From the NCBI GenBank assembly GCA_963662395.1, contig OY759511.1:2604001-2668000 (forward strand): 64,000 nt of DNA, given 5' to 3'. The position numbers and the translations under genes are program-made. Positions 25,726 to 34,591 of the stretch are shown in pieces. The stretch is from JAPOXR01 sp963662395. Lineage in GTDB: Bacteria; Pseudomonadota; Alphaproteobacteria; Rhodobacterales; Rhodobacteraceae. Under the pieces are notes generated by a model, which saw only the letters and a program-made list of their open reading frames with translations, was not told the DNA's origin and ran no database searches. Position 1 is the stretch's first letter, and every line of letters starts with the position of its first letter.

Positions 25726-26549
25726 CGGGCGGTCGCCGCATCTGGCACCTTGTCCTGGTGCTCACGATCTTTTCGACACCGCTGGTGATCATGTATGTCT
25801 ACCAGGTCGTCGACAGCATGGCCTCGCCCGAACCGGGATCCCTGGTGCCCGGCCCCATCGACATTTCGAACTGGCGCTTTCTCTGGGAGCGGATCGACAC
25901 CGGGCGTCCCTCGATCTGGGTGGTGACGTTGAACACGTTCATCTTCGCCTGCACCACCGCCTTCCTGGTCACGCTCCTCTCGACAACCGCCGCCTATGCG
26001 CTGTCGCGCCTGAACATGCCGGGACGGCCATATTTCCTTGGCGGGCTTATCATCCTGCACGCATTCCCGACGATCACCCTGATCATCGCGATCTTTATCA
26101 TCCTTCAGTTCCTTGGCCTCTTCGACACGCTGCTCGGCATCATCCTTGTCAAGGCGGCACTGGAATTGCCTTTCGGCGTCTGGATCATGAAAGGCTTCTA
26201 CGACACCGTGCCGTGGGAGATCGAAATGGCCGGCGTGCAGGACGGGGCCAGCCGGTACCGCGTCTGGTGGGAGTTGGTGCTGCCACAGGTCAAACCCGGG
26301 CTTGCCGCGCTCCTGATCATCTCGTTCCTCTCCGGCTGGTCGGAATTCGTCCTGCCGCTGGTCCTGGCGCCCGGGTCAAGCACGCAGGTGCTGGCAACCT
26401 ACATGAATGCGGTCATCCAGGATGACGCGACGGCCGATTTCGGGCTCTTCAAGGCGATCGGAATGTTCTACTCGATCCCCGTCATCGTCATCTACCTGAT
26501 TTTCCAGAAGCAACTCATGAACATCTACGGCGGAGGCACGAAAGGCTGA
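25722..26549 (+). CDS. ABC transporter permease (MalG-like)
   Basis: A 275-residue permease with six helices and the EAA loop (PWEIEMAGVQDGASRYRVWW, then LVLPQVKPGLAALL). ATG 25722 overlaps the upstream permease stop (ATGA), and its own stop overlaps the ATPase ATG by one base, so the three are translationally coupled. It pairs with the MalF-like subunit to form the pore. Confidence 0.93.
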   Translation: MTGGRRIWHLVLVLTIFSTPLVIMYVYQVVDSMASPEPGSLVPGPIDISNWRFLWERIDTGRPSIWVVTLNTFIFACTTAFLVTLLSTTAAYALSRLNMPGRPYFLGGLIILHAFPTITLIIAIFIILQFLGLFDTLLGIILVKAALELPFGVWIMKGFYDTVPWEIEMAGVQDGASRYRVWWELVLPQVKPGLAALLIISFLSGWSEFVLPLVLAPGSSTQVLATYMNAVIQDDATADFGLFKAIGMFYSIPVIVIYLIFQKQLMNIYGGGTKG

Positions 26550-27592
26550 TGGAACTGAGACTTGAGAAATTCACCAAGCGTTTTGGCACCACGACCGTCA
26601 TCGAGGAGATGGACCTGACCGTTGGAAGCGGTGAGATGATGGCATTGCTCGGGCCATCCGGCTGCGGCAAGTCGACGACGCTTTTTGCCATCTGCGGTAT
26701 CCACAAACTCAGCGCCGGGAAGCTCTATTTCGGAGATCGCGATGTGTCGAACGTGCCCGCACAGGGGCGCTCGGTCGGTGTGGTGTTCCAGAACTATGCG
26801 CTCTACCCCCATATGACAGCGGAGCAGAATATCGGTTTTCCGCTCAAGGTCATGGGACAGTCGAAATCCGAGATCCAGGCCGAGGTTGAACGCCTTGCCG
26901 ATCTCGTCCAGATCGGCGACCTCCTCGAGCGCCGCCCGGCGCAGTTGTCTGGCGGCCAGCAGCAGCGGGTCGCACTCTCGAGGGCCATGATTCGGAAACC
27001 GGACATCCTGTTGCTGGACGAACCGTTGGCAAACCTTGACGCGAAACTCCGCCTCGAAATGCGCTCGGAGATACGGCGTATCCAGCAGGAAACCGGGATC
27101 ACCGCCATCCTTGTGACACATGACCAGGTCGAGGCCATGTCAATGTGCGACCGGATCGCGCTGATGAAGGACGGCAAGATTATCCAGCTCGATACTCCCG
27201 ATCAGATGTATGCCAATCCGCAATCCCGGTTTGTCGCAGGATTCCTGGGCAACCCGCCGATTTCGTTCCTCGAAGCAAAGGCGGGCGAAACCCTGTCGGT
27301 CAACGGCATGCAGTCGCTGCCGCGCCCGACCAGCTTCAGCGCTCGGGGCGACGTTGTCATCGGCATTCGGCCGGAGCATTTCGGTCCGCAACACGGAACG
27401 GGTCTGACAGGCGAGGTGATCTTCGTCGAACCGCAGGGCCGCGAGGAGTTGATCGACATTCGTCTTGACGGCGGCGGCGACATCCGGTCGATCGTGCCCT
27501 TTGGCGTCACGGTCCGCATCGGCGACAAGATCGACTGGGGCGTTGCGATCGAAAACATCCTGATCTTTGCCCCCAACGGAGATCGCGTGTGA
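26549..27592 (+). CDS. ABC transporter ATP-binding protein (UgpC/MsmK type)
   Basis: A 347-residue ATPase: Walker A GPSGCGKST, Q-loop VVFQNYALYPHM, signature LSGGQQQRVALSRAM, Walker B ILLLDEPLANLD, H-loop VTHDQVEAM, then a C-terminal OB-fold regulatory domain with VIGIRPEHFG. The length is a little short of the usual 355-370. It energises the transporter formed by the two upstream permeases. The stop overlaps the start of the phosphodiesterase gene by 4 bp. Confidence 0.94.
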   Translation: MELRLEKFTKRFGTTTVIEEMDLTVGSGEMMALLGPSGCGKSTTLFAICGIHKLSAGKLYFGDRDVSNVPAQGRSVGVVFQNYALYPHMTAEQNIGFPLKVMGQSKSEIQAEVERLADLVQIGDLLERRPAQLSGGQQQRVALSRAMIRKPDILLLDEPLANLDAKLRLEMRSEIRRIQQETGITAILVTHDQVEAMSMCDRIALMKDGKIIQLDTPDQMYANPQSRFVAGFLGNPPISFLEAKAGETLSVNGMQSLPRPTSFSARGDVVIGIRPEHFGPQHGTGLTGEVIFVEPQGREELIDIRLDGGGDIRSIVPFGVTVRIGDKIDWGVAIENILIFAPNGDRV

Positions 27593-29007
27593 CAGGCGCC
27601 GGCATTCCCCCGCGCCCCTTCTCCATCGCCCATCGCGGGGCCTCGGCCTATGCTCCGGCCAACACGATCGCGGCTTTTCGCAAGGCGGCGGAGCTGGGCG
27701 CCGACATGTGGGAAGTCGACATCCGCGCCACCTCCGATGGTGTGCCGGTCGTGCATCACGACGCAACCCTGGCCGACGGATCGGCGCTTTGCGACCTGAC
27801 GCGCGAGGCTCTTCGGGATCACATGCCCGAATGTCCGGATCTGGCCGAGGTGATCATGCTTGCGCGCGATCTTGGCGCCGGAATATATGCCGACATCAAG
27901 GACGCCCCGGCCACGCCTGCCTTGCTGTCCCTGCTCAGCGAAGCCGGAATAGCACCGGTGATCATCGGTGCCTTCGACACCGAGATCGTGGACATCTTGA
28001 AAGACGCGGGCAGCCCCTATCCTGTCGCCGCACTGGTGCCTGTCGGCGCGGATCCGCACGAACACGCAGCCCATGCCGACGTGATTCACTTGTGTTGGGA
28101 ACGACTCCCTGCGCCGCAAGACACGTTGACACCAGGCTTCTTCGCGCGCGCCTTTGGCGACGGCAAGGAAGTCGTGCTCTGGCACGAGGAAGACCCGGCG
28201 CGCATGGTGCATCTGCGAGACAAGCCGGTTACCGGCATCTGCTCGGACATGCCGGAGCTTGTGAATCCATTCCACGCGCCTGCCGATTATCCCTTCGGTA
28301 TTGTTTGCCACCGCGGCGCGAACCGCATCGCACCGGAAAACACCCTGCCCGCCCTCGAATGTGCGCTGGCGGCGGGGTTCGACTACATCGAGGTCGACCT
28401 GCATGTGACCGCAGATGGCGAGATTGTCGTGATCCACGACCCGACTCTTGACCGCACCACGAACGGCACCGGCCCCGTTACATCGAAAACGCTGGCGGAG
28501 TTGCGAGCGCTGAGCGCAGGGGCATGGTTTGATCCGTTCTTCGCGGGCACCCGGATTCCGACGCTGGAGGAAGCCCTGGCACTGATCAGGAAGCATGACG
28601 CCCGCGCATACCTTGAATTCAAGTCCGCCCCGCCCGAGCCGGTCCTTGATCGCGTCAAGTCTGCCGGCCTCCTCGATCGCGTGTTCTTCTGGTCCTTCAA
28701 TCGGGATTACCTGGTCGAGTTGCGAGCGCTGAGCGCCGAGGCCCGGATCATGTCACGACGACAGGACTACGAAACGCTTCAGGCCGCCATCAATCATTAC
28801 GGCGCGAACCTGATCGAGTTTCGGTCGGGCGACGATCCTCGGGAAATCACCTCGCTCAGGGGGAGCGCCATCAGTTCGATGGTTGCCTACATGGGAAATG
28901 CACCCGACGTCTTCGGGCAGATTTTCGACCTCCGCCCCGATCTGTTCAACCTGAACGAACCCTTTGCCTTTTCCCGTTTTGTCACTGGACGCGACCGCCA
29001 TGTCTAA
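27589..29007 (+). CDS. Tandem-domain glycerophosphodiester phosphodiesterase
   Basis: A 472-residue protein with two GDPD domains. Domain 1 (about 9-225) has HRGAS (His15), Glu42/Asp44 in WEVDIRATSDG and HHD, but the usual ENT is ANT (Ala24), so one metal/active-site Glu is missing. Domain 2 (about 238-470) has the complete set: HRGANRIAPENT (His241, Glu250), IEVDLHVTADG and IHDPTLDRTT. It hydrolyses glycerophosphodiesters to glycerol-3-phosphate and an alcohol, or the reverse cut. No signal peptide is seen, so it acts on imported substrate. GTG 27589 overlaps the ATPase stop. Confidence 0.9.
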   Translation: MTGAGIPPRPFSIAHRGASAYAPANTIAAFRKAAELGADMWEVDIRATSDGVPVVHHDATLADGSALCDLTREALRDHMPECPDLAEVIMLARDLGAGIYADIKDAPATPALLSLLSEAGIAPVIIGAFDTEIVDILKDAGSPYPVAALVPVGADPHEHAAHADVIHLCWERLPAPQDTLTPGFFARAFGDGKEVVLWHEEDPARMVHLRDKPVTGICSDMPELVNPFHAPADYPFGIVCHRGANRIAPENTLPALECALAAGFDYIEVDLHVTADGEIVVIHDPTLDRTTNGTGPVTSKTLAELRALSAGAWFDPFFAGTRIPTLEEALALIRKHDARAYLEFKSAPPEPVLDRVKSAGLLDRVFFWSFNRDYLVELRALSAEARIMSRRQDYETLQAAINHYGANLIEFRSGDDPREITSLRGSAISSMVAYMGNAPDVFGQIFDLRPDLFNLNEPFAFSRFVTGRDRHV

Positions 29008-30016
29008 AGGCAAGGCGCGCAAACCCACGTCTTTCGACGTTGCCAAGCTGGCCGGAGTGTCGCGCTCTGCCGTTTCGCGTGCCTTTACGCCAAGTGCCAG
29101 TATTTCGGCTGAAACCAAGGACAAGGTGACAAAAGCCGCCTCCGATCTCCGCTATCGCGTCAACTTGCTGGCGCGCGGATTGCAACAGGAGCATTCCGGA
29201 ATCGTCGGGCTTGTGGCTTCCCGCCTCGACACACCCCTCCGGTCGCGGCAAGTCCGCCTGCTGAGCGAAAGGCTGCTCCGTAAAGGCTTCAAGCCGATGC
29301 TCATCACGGCCGAGCAACCCGAAATGCTGACAAGCCTGATCGACTCTCTTCTCAGCTACTCGATCGCGGGCATGATCATCACCTCCGACACGCCGCCCCG
29401 GGCGCTGATCGAGGATTGTGGACGCCTTGGACTGCCCGTGGTGCTGATCAACCGGGCCGGTGTCACGAATTGGGGCGACCGGGTCGTCGCCGACAACGAC
29501 ACCGGCGGCCGCCTGGCAGCCCAAACGCTGATCGAATGCGGCGCGACGAAGCTTGGATGCCTCTTGTCGCGTCGGGAAACCTATTCGGTCTCCGGTCGAG
29601 CGCGCGCCTTCCAAGAAGCGGCGGCACGACAGGGGTTTCAAACCGAATTGATCCATTCCGAAGATCAGGAATATGCGACCGCCCGCGAGGGCGTGCTGAC
29701 CGCCGGTCACATGGCGTTTTCCCGGATCAACGGTCTTTTCTGCGCCACCGATCTGATGGCGCTGGGTGCGATGGACGCGATCCGGCTTGATCTTGGTCTC
29801 TCGGTTCCGCAGGATGTGCAGATCATCGGTTTCGACGATATCGAACAGGCTTGCTGGGCCTCCTACGACCTCTCGACTATCCAGCAGAATATCGACCTGC
29901 AGGCCGACACGGTGATCCGGATGCTGATCGAGCGCTTGGAAGATATCGACCTTCCACGACGAATCGAACGCGTGGACCTGACTCCCGTGCTGCGCGGGAC
30001 GACGCGTCATGGCTGA
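29000..30016 (+). CDS. LacI family transcriptional regulator
   Basis: A 338-residue repressor. The helix-turn-helix and hinge are at residues about 10-65 (FDVAKLAGVSRSAVSRAF), followed by a periplasmic-binding-protein-like effector domain with VVADNDTGGRLAAQTL and IIGFDDIEQA. ATG 29000 overlaps the phosphodiesterase stop by 8 bp, and its 3' end overlaps the phosphatase gene. It is the natural regulator of the operon; palindromes at 22971 and 33159 are its likely sites. Confidence 0.92.
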   Translation: MSKGKARKPTSFDVAKLAGVSRSAVSRAFTPSASISAETKDKVTKAASDLRYRVNLLARGLQQEHSGIVGLVASRLDTPLRSRQVRLLSERLLRKGFKPMLITAEQPEMLTSLIDSLLSYSIAGMIITSDTPPRALIEDCGRLGLPVVLINRAGVTNWGDRVVADNDTGGRLAAQTLIECGATKLGCLLSRRETYSVSGRARAFQEAAARQGFQTELIHSEDQEYATAREGVLTAGHMAFSRINGLFCATDLMALGAMDAIRLDLGLSVPQDVQIIGFDDIEQACWASYDLSTIQQNIDLQADTVIRMLIERLEDIDLPRRIERVDLTPVLRGTTRHG

Positions 30017-30770
30017 CGACCGACTGCAAATCGCGCTGGACCTCGCCCGCCAGGCGGGACGTCTCGCACAGCAGATGCGTGACGAAGGTGGTGGCCTGGA
30101 GGCCCGGATCAAGGGACACCTGGATCTGGTCACTGCCGCCGATACGGCAGTCGAGACACTGGTGCGCGACGGCATTCGCCAACGCGATCCTGGCGCCGCG
30201 ATCCTGGGAGAAGAGGGCGGTTTGCAGGGAGACGGCCAAAGAACATGGATCGTCGATCCGATCGACGGCACGACGAATTTCTATCGTGGAACACCGAACT
30301 GGGCCATCTCGATCGCGCATTTCGACGGGACTGCACTGACCGACGGAGTCATCCACGCCCCGGACCTCGGACTGACGGCCAATGCCAGTCATGGGAAGGG
30401 CAGCCAATTGAACGGTGCCGCTATCGTCTTTGGTGACACGCTGGCCGAAATCCCCATCGTCGCCCTGGGCCACTCCCCGAGAGGGTGCTTGCCATCCTAT
30501 GTTCAACGGATTGCAACCTTGCGCGACCATGACATCGAACACCGCCACTATGGTTCCGCGACAATCTGTCTTCTCGGTGTCCTCGCAGGCTGGTTCGACG
30601 CGTTCCACGAACCCGGGCTCAACATCTGGGATGCCGCGGCGGGGCTGCTCCTGGTCGAAGAGGCCGGCGGCAGGGTCCATCACGATGCCTTTGCCGATTT
30701 CTTGCAGGGACCGTCCAGCGTGACGGCGGTGAACCGTGCCCTCGCCCTGCGCACTGAGATCTGGGGTTGA
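30009..30770 (+). CDS. Inositol monophosphatase family phosphatase
   Basis: A 253-residue Mg-dependent phosphatase. Metal-binding motifs: GEEG (Glu69), DPIDGTTN (83-90) and the C-terminal WDAAAGLLLVEEAGG. The family acts on inositol-1-phosphate, histidinol phosphate or 3'-phosphoadenosine phosphates. Being last in an operon with a glycerophosphodiesterase, it could dephosphorylate the polyol phosphate released from a glycerophosphodiester, for example inositol phosphate; this is inference. ATG 30009 overlaps the LacI stop by 8 bp. Confidence 0.91.
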   Translation: MADDRLQIALDLARQAGRLAQQMRDEGGGLEARIKGHLDLVTAADTAVETLVRDGIRQRDPGAAILGEEGGLQGDGQRTWIVDPIDGTTNFYRGTPNWAISIAHFDGTALTDGVIHAPDLGLTANASHGKGSQLNGAAIVFGDTLAEIPIVALGHSPRGCLPSYVQRIATLRDHDIEHRHYGSATICLLGVLAGWFDAFHEPGLNIWDAAAGLLLVEEAGGRVHHDAFADFLQGPSSVTAVNRALALRTEIWG

Positions 30771-31156
30771 TCGAGATTCGGTGCCGGTCGGACAGACGTG
30801 CAATTCGAGACGATACTCGGTATGACCCTGCATCTGCTCCATCCGCCGCCGCAATGGAAGTTGGCCAAGCGCCATCCGTGTGGCCGAAACGGGACCTGCT
30901 CCCGCAGAACAGGGCCTGCCGATGGCCGTTTCAACAGTGGTCGGGACATCCCCGCGCCCGACTTCGGGATCGGCAAGCGTGAGGCTGATCTGGTTGCCCA
31001 GACCGGTTTCGATGGCATGCAGCGGCGCATGGTCACAATCAATCTTGATACACATCTTGTCATTCGGGTCATCAGAGCGATGCTCGATATGGCGGTTCAC
31101 CTGGTCCGGCGCGATCTGACCCGTCTCGCACCGGGTGTCGGAGGAGCCGGTGGTCA
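30771..31156 (-). other. 386-bp gap with a possible coupled minus-strand reading frame of unknown function
   Basis: On minus, an ATG at 31157 overlaps the stop of the iron alcohol dehydrogenase as TGATG, a layout typical of coupled genes. Its frame crosses this gap with few Arg-rich runs (MCIKIDCDHAPLHAIETG, then ISLTLADPEVGRGD) but does not stop before entering the phosphatase gene in antisense, which argues for a decayed or truncated gene. I do not recognise a family. No terminator hairpin was found between the convergent genes. Confidence 0.3.
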
Positions 31157-32278
31157 TCAGATCAATCCATCCCCCATCGCCGTAGCCAGGAAAGCCTCCT
31201 TCTGGCCGATGAAATTCCTGCCCCGTTGACCGAGAAAGGCCGCGTCGATGATGTCGACAGCATCTCCGGCCCCCACCCCGTAATCCTCGAATCGAAGTGC
31301 GACACCCATGCCGCGCAAGCTATCGGCCAGTCGGTCGGAGCCCCTGGCGAGATCCGGCCCGAAGATCGCCTGCAACGAGTCTTCCCGAAATCCGCCGAGA
31401 GAGATCACCGTTCCGAGGATCGTCGGCAGTGTGAAAGAACAGGCAATCCCATGTGGCAGGCCGTGTCTCAGGGTCACGGGATAGCTGAGATTATGCGCAA
31501 TCGCGGTCTTGGTGTTCGAGAATGCCAACCCCGCGCCCAGCGCCGCCTCGGCCAGGCTGGTCCGCAGCGCAATATCGTCCGGTGCATCCAGCAGCTTCGG
31601 CAGATCGCGCAATATCATGCGTGCCGCGAAGACAGCATGGCGGCAGGACACCGGATTGGCGTTCCTGTTCCAGATGCTTTCCAGCGCGTGCGACAACGCG
31701 TCGAGCCCGGTAGCGCGTGTCAAATCCCGCGACTTTCCCACCATGAGCACGGGATCAATGATCGCGACGCGCGGATACAGACCGGGATGTGCCAGCGAAT
31801 GCTTCTCGCCCGCCACCACATCCCAGATCGTCGCCCAGCAGGTGACCTCGCTGCCAGTTCCCGCTGTCGTCGGCACGGCAACCACGGGCAGGGCAGAGAG
31901 ATCCTTGCCGTCGGCATCGCCCCGCACAGATGCCATGACAGCATCAAACCCGTCCCGCGCCGCGGCAAGCACTTTTGCCGTATCAATGACCGAGCCGCCG
32001 CCGATGGCGAGGATGACGTCAACCGGTTCGTTCCCGGCCCAAAGTCGCTGTGCCTGGGCATCAAGATGCCGGCATTCCGGGTTTGGCAGAACGTCGTCGA
32101 TGACAATGGCCGCAGGTCCGGCCGCTGCCGCCAGGCGCTCGGCCAGGTCACGAAAAAACGGCTCGCCATAGGTGACAAGGGCATACCGCGATCCACCAAC
32201 CTCCTTGGACAATGCCCCGACAGCCTCGCTGCCAAACCGGATATCGACCGGGTTCCAATAGCGCCAGCTCGCAGTCAT
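31157..32278 (-). CDS. Iron-containing alcohol dehydrogenase
   Basis: A 373-residue group III dehydrogenase. NAD-binding GGGSVIDTAK, then VPTTAGTGSEVT, with metal ligands Asp and His in TGLDALSHALESIWN and His residues in LRHGLPHGIACS. The subfamily resembles phosphonoacetaldehyde or lactaldehyde-type reductases; the substrate is not decided. It faces the phosphodiesterase-phosphatase operon convergently and may handle a released alcohol such as a glycerol derivative. A weak GntR-like palindrome lies upstream at 32358. Confidence 0.9.
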   Translation of the reverse strand: MTASWRYWNPVDIRFGSEAVGALSKEVGGSRYALVTYGEPFFRDLAERLAAAAGPAAIVIDDVLPNPECRHLDAQAQRLWAGNEPVDVILAIGGGSVIDTAKVLAAARDGFDAVMASVRGDADGKDLSALPVVAVPTTAGTGSEVTCWATIWDVVAGEKHSLAHPGLYPRVAIIDPVLMVGKSRDLTRATGLDALSHALESIWNRNANPVSCRHAVFAARMILRDLPKLLDAPDDIALRTSLAEAALGAGLAFSNTKTAIAHNLSYPVTLRHGLPHGIACSFTLPTILGTVISLGGFREDSLQAIFGPDLARGSDRLADSLRGMGVALRFEDYGVGAGDAVDIIDAAFLGQRGRNFIGQKEAFLATAMGDGLI

Positions 32279-32357
32279 CTCGGATGCCTCCTTCCTGTCC
32301 TCCGGTTTGCGATGGCGGGCAACGAATGGTCCCGGACCCGCTCAGGAAATGCTATTG

Positions 32358-32373
32358 TATGTTGGACCACATA
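32358..32373. promoter_or_regulatory. Imperfect palindrome between divergent genes, GntR-like operator candidate
   Basis: TATGTTGGACCACATA is an imperfect inverted repeat (TATGT...ACATA) about 80 bp from both the dehydrogenase start (minus) and the nucleotidyltransferase start (plus). The GGACC core resembles operators of some GntR-family regulators. No such regulator gene is in the window. Confidence 0.25.
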
Positions 32374-32439
32374 TCCACAAAGGCGATGGCAGGATCGAAT
32401 GCGCCCGCCGAGTGCTTGCCGGGTGCGACCGAGCCACGA

Positions 32440-32976
32440 ATGACACGGAACGAGACCTGCATGGACGCGACGTCAGTCATCAAGTTCTGGAGCACCGCCC
32501 GGGCGGCCAGGCTGGACGTCTGCATCGACGGCGGTTGGGCTGTCGACGCCCTGCTTGGACAGCAGACCAGGCCGCATGACGATCTGGACATTGCCTTGCC
32601 CGTCTCCCGCGTAGCGGCATTGAAGGACATCCTGTTCGGCCAGGGCTTCCGTGAGGTTCCACGCGCGGGTAGCTGGGAGCACAACTTCGTCCTGGACGAC
32701 GGTGACGGCCGCATCATCGACGTTCACTCCTACGAACTCAACGCTGACGGAAGCAACAGGTTCGGTGTCCCGTACACGGCGGATCATTTGACTGGAGAGG
32801 GCGAGATCCTGGGCACGAAAATCCGCTGCGTTCCTGTGCACTGGCTTGTCCGGTTCCATACCGGATACGAGCTGGACGAGACGGACTGGCATGATGTCCG
32901 GCTTCTTTGCCAAGAATTCGGCATTGCCATTCCATCAAGCTATGACCGCTTCCGGACGGGCAAATCGAACGCATAG
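32440..32976 (+). CDS. Nucleotidyltransferase, lincosamide (Lnu)-type aminoglycoside/lincosamide family
   Basis: A 178-residue (ATG 32440) or 171-residue (ATG 32461) protein with the small nucleotidyltransferase fold: CIDGGWAVDALLG, then the metal-binding RPHDDLDIAL, IIDVHSY and the C-terminal HTGYELDETDWHDVRLL. Close relatives include lincosamide nucleotidyltransferases, which inactivate lincomycin by adenylylation. Chromosomal members are common and usually of unknown substrate, so no resistance is claimed. It lies between the dehydrogenase and the second copy of the binding-protein repeat. Confidence 0.82.
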   Translation: MTRNETCMDATSVIKFWSTARAARLDVCIDGGWAVDALLGQQTRPHDDLDIALPVSRVAALKDILFGQGFREVPRAGSWEHNFVLDDGDGRIIDVHSYELNADGSNRFGVPYTADHLTGEGEILGTKIRCVPVHWLVRFHTGYELDETDWHDVRLLCQEFGIAIPSSYDRFRTGKSNA

Positions 32977-33158
32977 GACTCTCGCCGTTTCCGGCCCGGT
33001 TCTGCCAAGAAATCGGCACGCCGATGCGGCTCGGCGCCGTCTTTCGTCAGGAGTATTCCACAAGCAAGACAGGCAGTTGCCGCACAGGCTCTCCATACCC
33101 GCCCCCCGATCCCCCACACAACCACCTTCCCAGGTCGGGGGTTTTCTGCTATCACTGC

Positions 33159-33172
33159 TGCACACGTGTGCA
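33159..33172. promoter_or_regulatory. Perfect palindromic operator candidate for a LacI-family regulator (copy 2)
   Basis: TGCACACGTGTGCA occurs again 37 bp before the second binding-protein ATG, so the orphan copy should respond to the same regulator as the complete operon. Confidence 0.6.
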
Positions 33173-33209
33173 ACCACATGACGGCATGTGCCAAAGAAGG
33201 AGTAATCAC

Positions 33210-34556
33210 ATGACTTCAGTAATCCGTACCTCTGCATTGATCTGTGTGCTGGGCGGTCTTGCCGCTCCGGTTTTCGCCGAAGACATCAACATCACGGTTT
33301 GGGCCGGCGGCTCGAACGACAGTGACAGCTACCGCATCGAGGCCATCGAAATGGCCGCGGGCATTCTCGAGCGCGAGGCGGCCATCCTGGGCGAGGAGCT
33401 GAACATCACCGTGGACGGCCGGCGCGACTTTTCCGGCTGGGACGAGTTCAAGCAGGGGGTGACGCTCGGTGCCGAGGCCGGCACCGCCCCCAGCATCGTC
33501 GTCACCTCGCATCTCGACATCGCACCATGGAGCCAGGCCGGCTACATCGCGGCGGTCGAAGACTATGTCGATCTCGATTCCTGGCCGCTGAGCAACGTCT
33601 ATCCGAACCTCATGGAGATCGCCTCCTATGCCGGTACCCAGTGGGGCATCCCGCAGGATGCCGAATCCCGCCCGTTCTTCTTCTGGCGCGAGACGCTCGG
33701 CCAGCTCGGCTACAGCGAAGACGACATCGATTCACTGCCAGGCAGGGTTGCCAGCGGCGAGTATACGCTCCGGAACGTGCTGGAGGACGCCACGAAGGCT
33801 GTCGAGATGGGCCTCGTCGAGGAAGGCTACGGCTTCTATCCCCGGGTCTCCAACGGTCCCGACTATGCGCAGTTCTACCAGTCCTTCGGCGGTGAGCTCG
33901 TCGATCCGGACACCGGCAGGCTGGTGCTCGACAAGGCGGCCATGACCGAGTTCTACCAGTTCTTCGTCGATGCCGTGGCGGCGGGCGTGACGCGCCGGAA
34001 CCACATCGGCACCGAATGGAACCAGTGGTACAACGAGGTCGCCAACGGCCGCGCCGCCTTCTGGCACGGCGGAACCTGGCATTTCGGCCGCTATGCGCGC
34101 GAGGGCAATGACGATTTCTGGAACACGATCCAGTTCTCGCTGATCCCGGCCGGCAACGATGCCGGGCGCGCCAACACGATCACGCACCCGCTGGTCTACC
34201 TGGTCATGAGCCAGGAGGATGACCGCGTCGAGGAGATCGCGGCGCAGCTGATCGCCATCGCCACCGAGCCGCGCCTCAACACGCTGCATGCGATCCAGTC
34301 GAATCACCTCGCCGTGGCCAGGGCGCAGGCGGATGTCGACCTCTATCGCGGCAATCGCTGGGCGTCCGAGGCAACGGAAGTTCTGCTGGGCTCGGCAAAT
34401 TCCCAGCCGAACCACCTGCAGTATGGCGCATTCTCGGAAGCCATGTTCCGCGGGCTTGAAGCCGCCTGGACCGGCGTGCAGACCCCGGAAGAGGCCGTGG
34501 CCGAGATCGAGGCACAGATGCGGGCAACGATCGGTGACGATCTGATCGTGCGCTGA
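33210..34556 (+). CDS. Sugar-type ABC transporter substrate-binding protein, copy 2 (orphan)
   Basis: A 448-residue protein identical to the product at 23022-24368, with the same SD and start. No permease or ATPase gene follows: after the hairpin come 175 bp of spacer and a minus-strand transposase remnant. The product could still feed the permease made from copy 1, raising binding-protein dose. Either a recent duplication, gene conversion, or an assembly error around a repeat would explain exact identity. Confidence 0.93.
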   Translation: MTSVIRTSALICVLGGLAAPVFAEDINITVWAGGSNDSDSYRIEAIEMAAGILEREAAILGEELNITVDGRRDFSGWDEFKQGVTLGAEAGTAPSIVVTSHLDIAPWSQAGYIAAVEDYVDLDSWPLSNVYPNLMEIASYAGTQWGIPQDAESRPFFFWRETLGQLGYSEDDIDSLPGRVASGEYTLRNVLEDATKAVEMGLVEEGYGFYPRVSNGPDYAQFYQSFGGELVDPDTGRLVLDKAAMTEFYQFFVDAVAAGVTRRNHIGTEWNQWYNEVANGRAAFWHGGTWHFGRYAREGNDDFWNTIQFSLIPAGNDAGRANTITHPLVYLVMSQEDDRVEEIAAQLIAIATEPRLNTLHAIQSNHLAVARAQADVDLYRGNRWASEATEVLLGSANSQPNHLQYGAFSEAMFRGLEAAWTGVQTPEEAVAEIEAQMRATIGDDLIVR

Positions 34557-34568
34557 GACAAGACCGGT

Positions 34569-34591
34569 GCGGGCCGTCCCTGGCGGCCCGC
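34569..34591 (+). terminator. Hairpin after the binding-protein gene (copy 2)
   Basis: Same 8-bp stem and 7-nt loop as at 24381-24403. Here it would end the transcript of the orphan gene rather than attenuate a longer operon. Confidence 0.6.

Noticed and set aside
29877..31157. 426-codon minus-strand frame as a full gene
   Set aside because: Most of it is antisense to the inositol-phosphatase-family gene and LacI end. Only the first 386 bp are free; kept as a weak possibility, not as a CDS.
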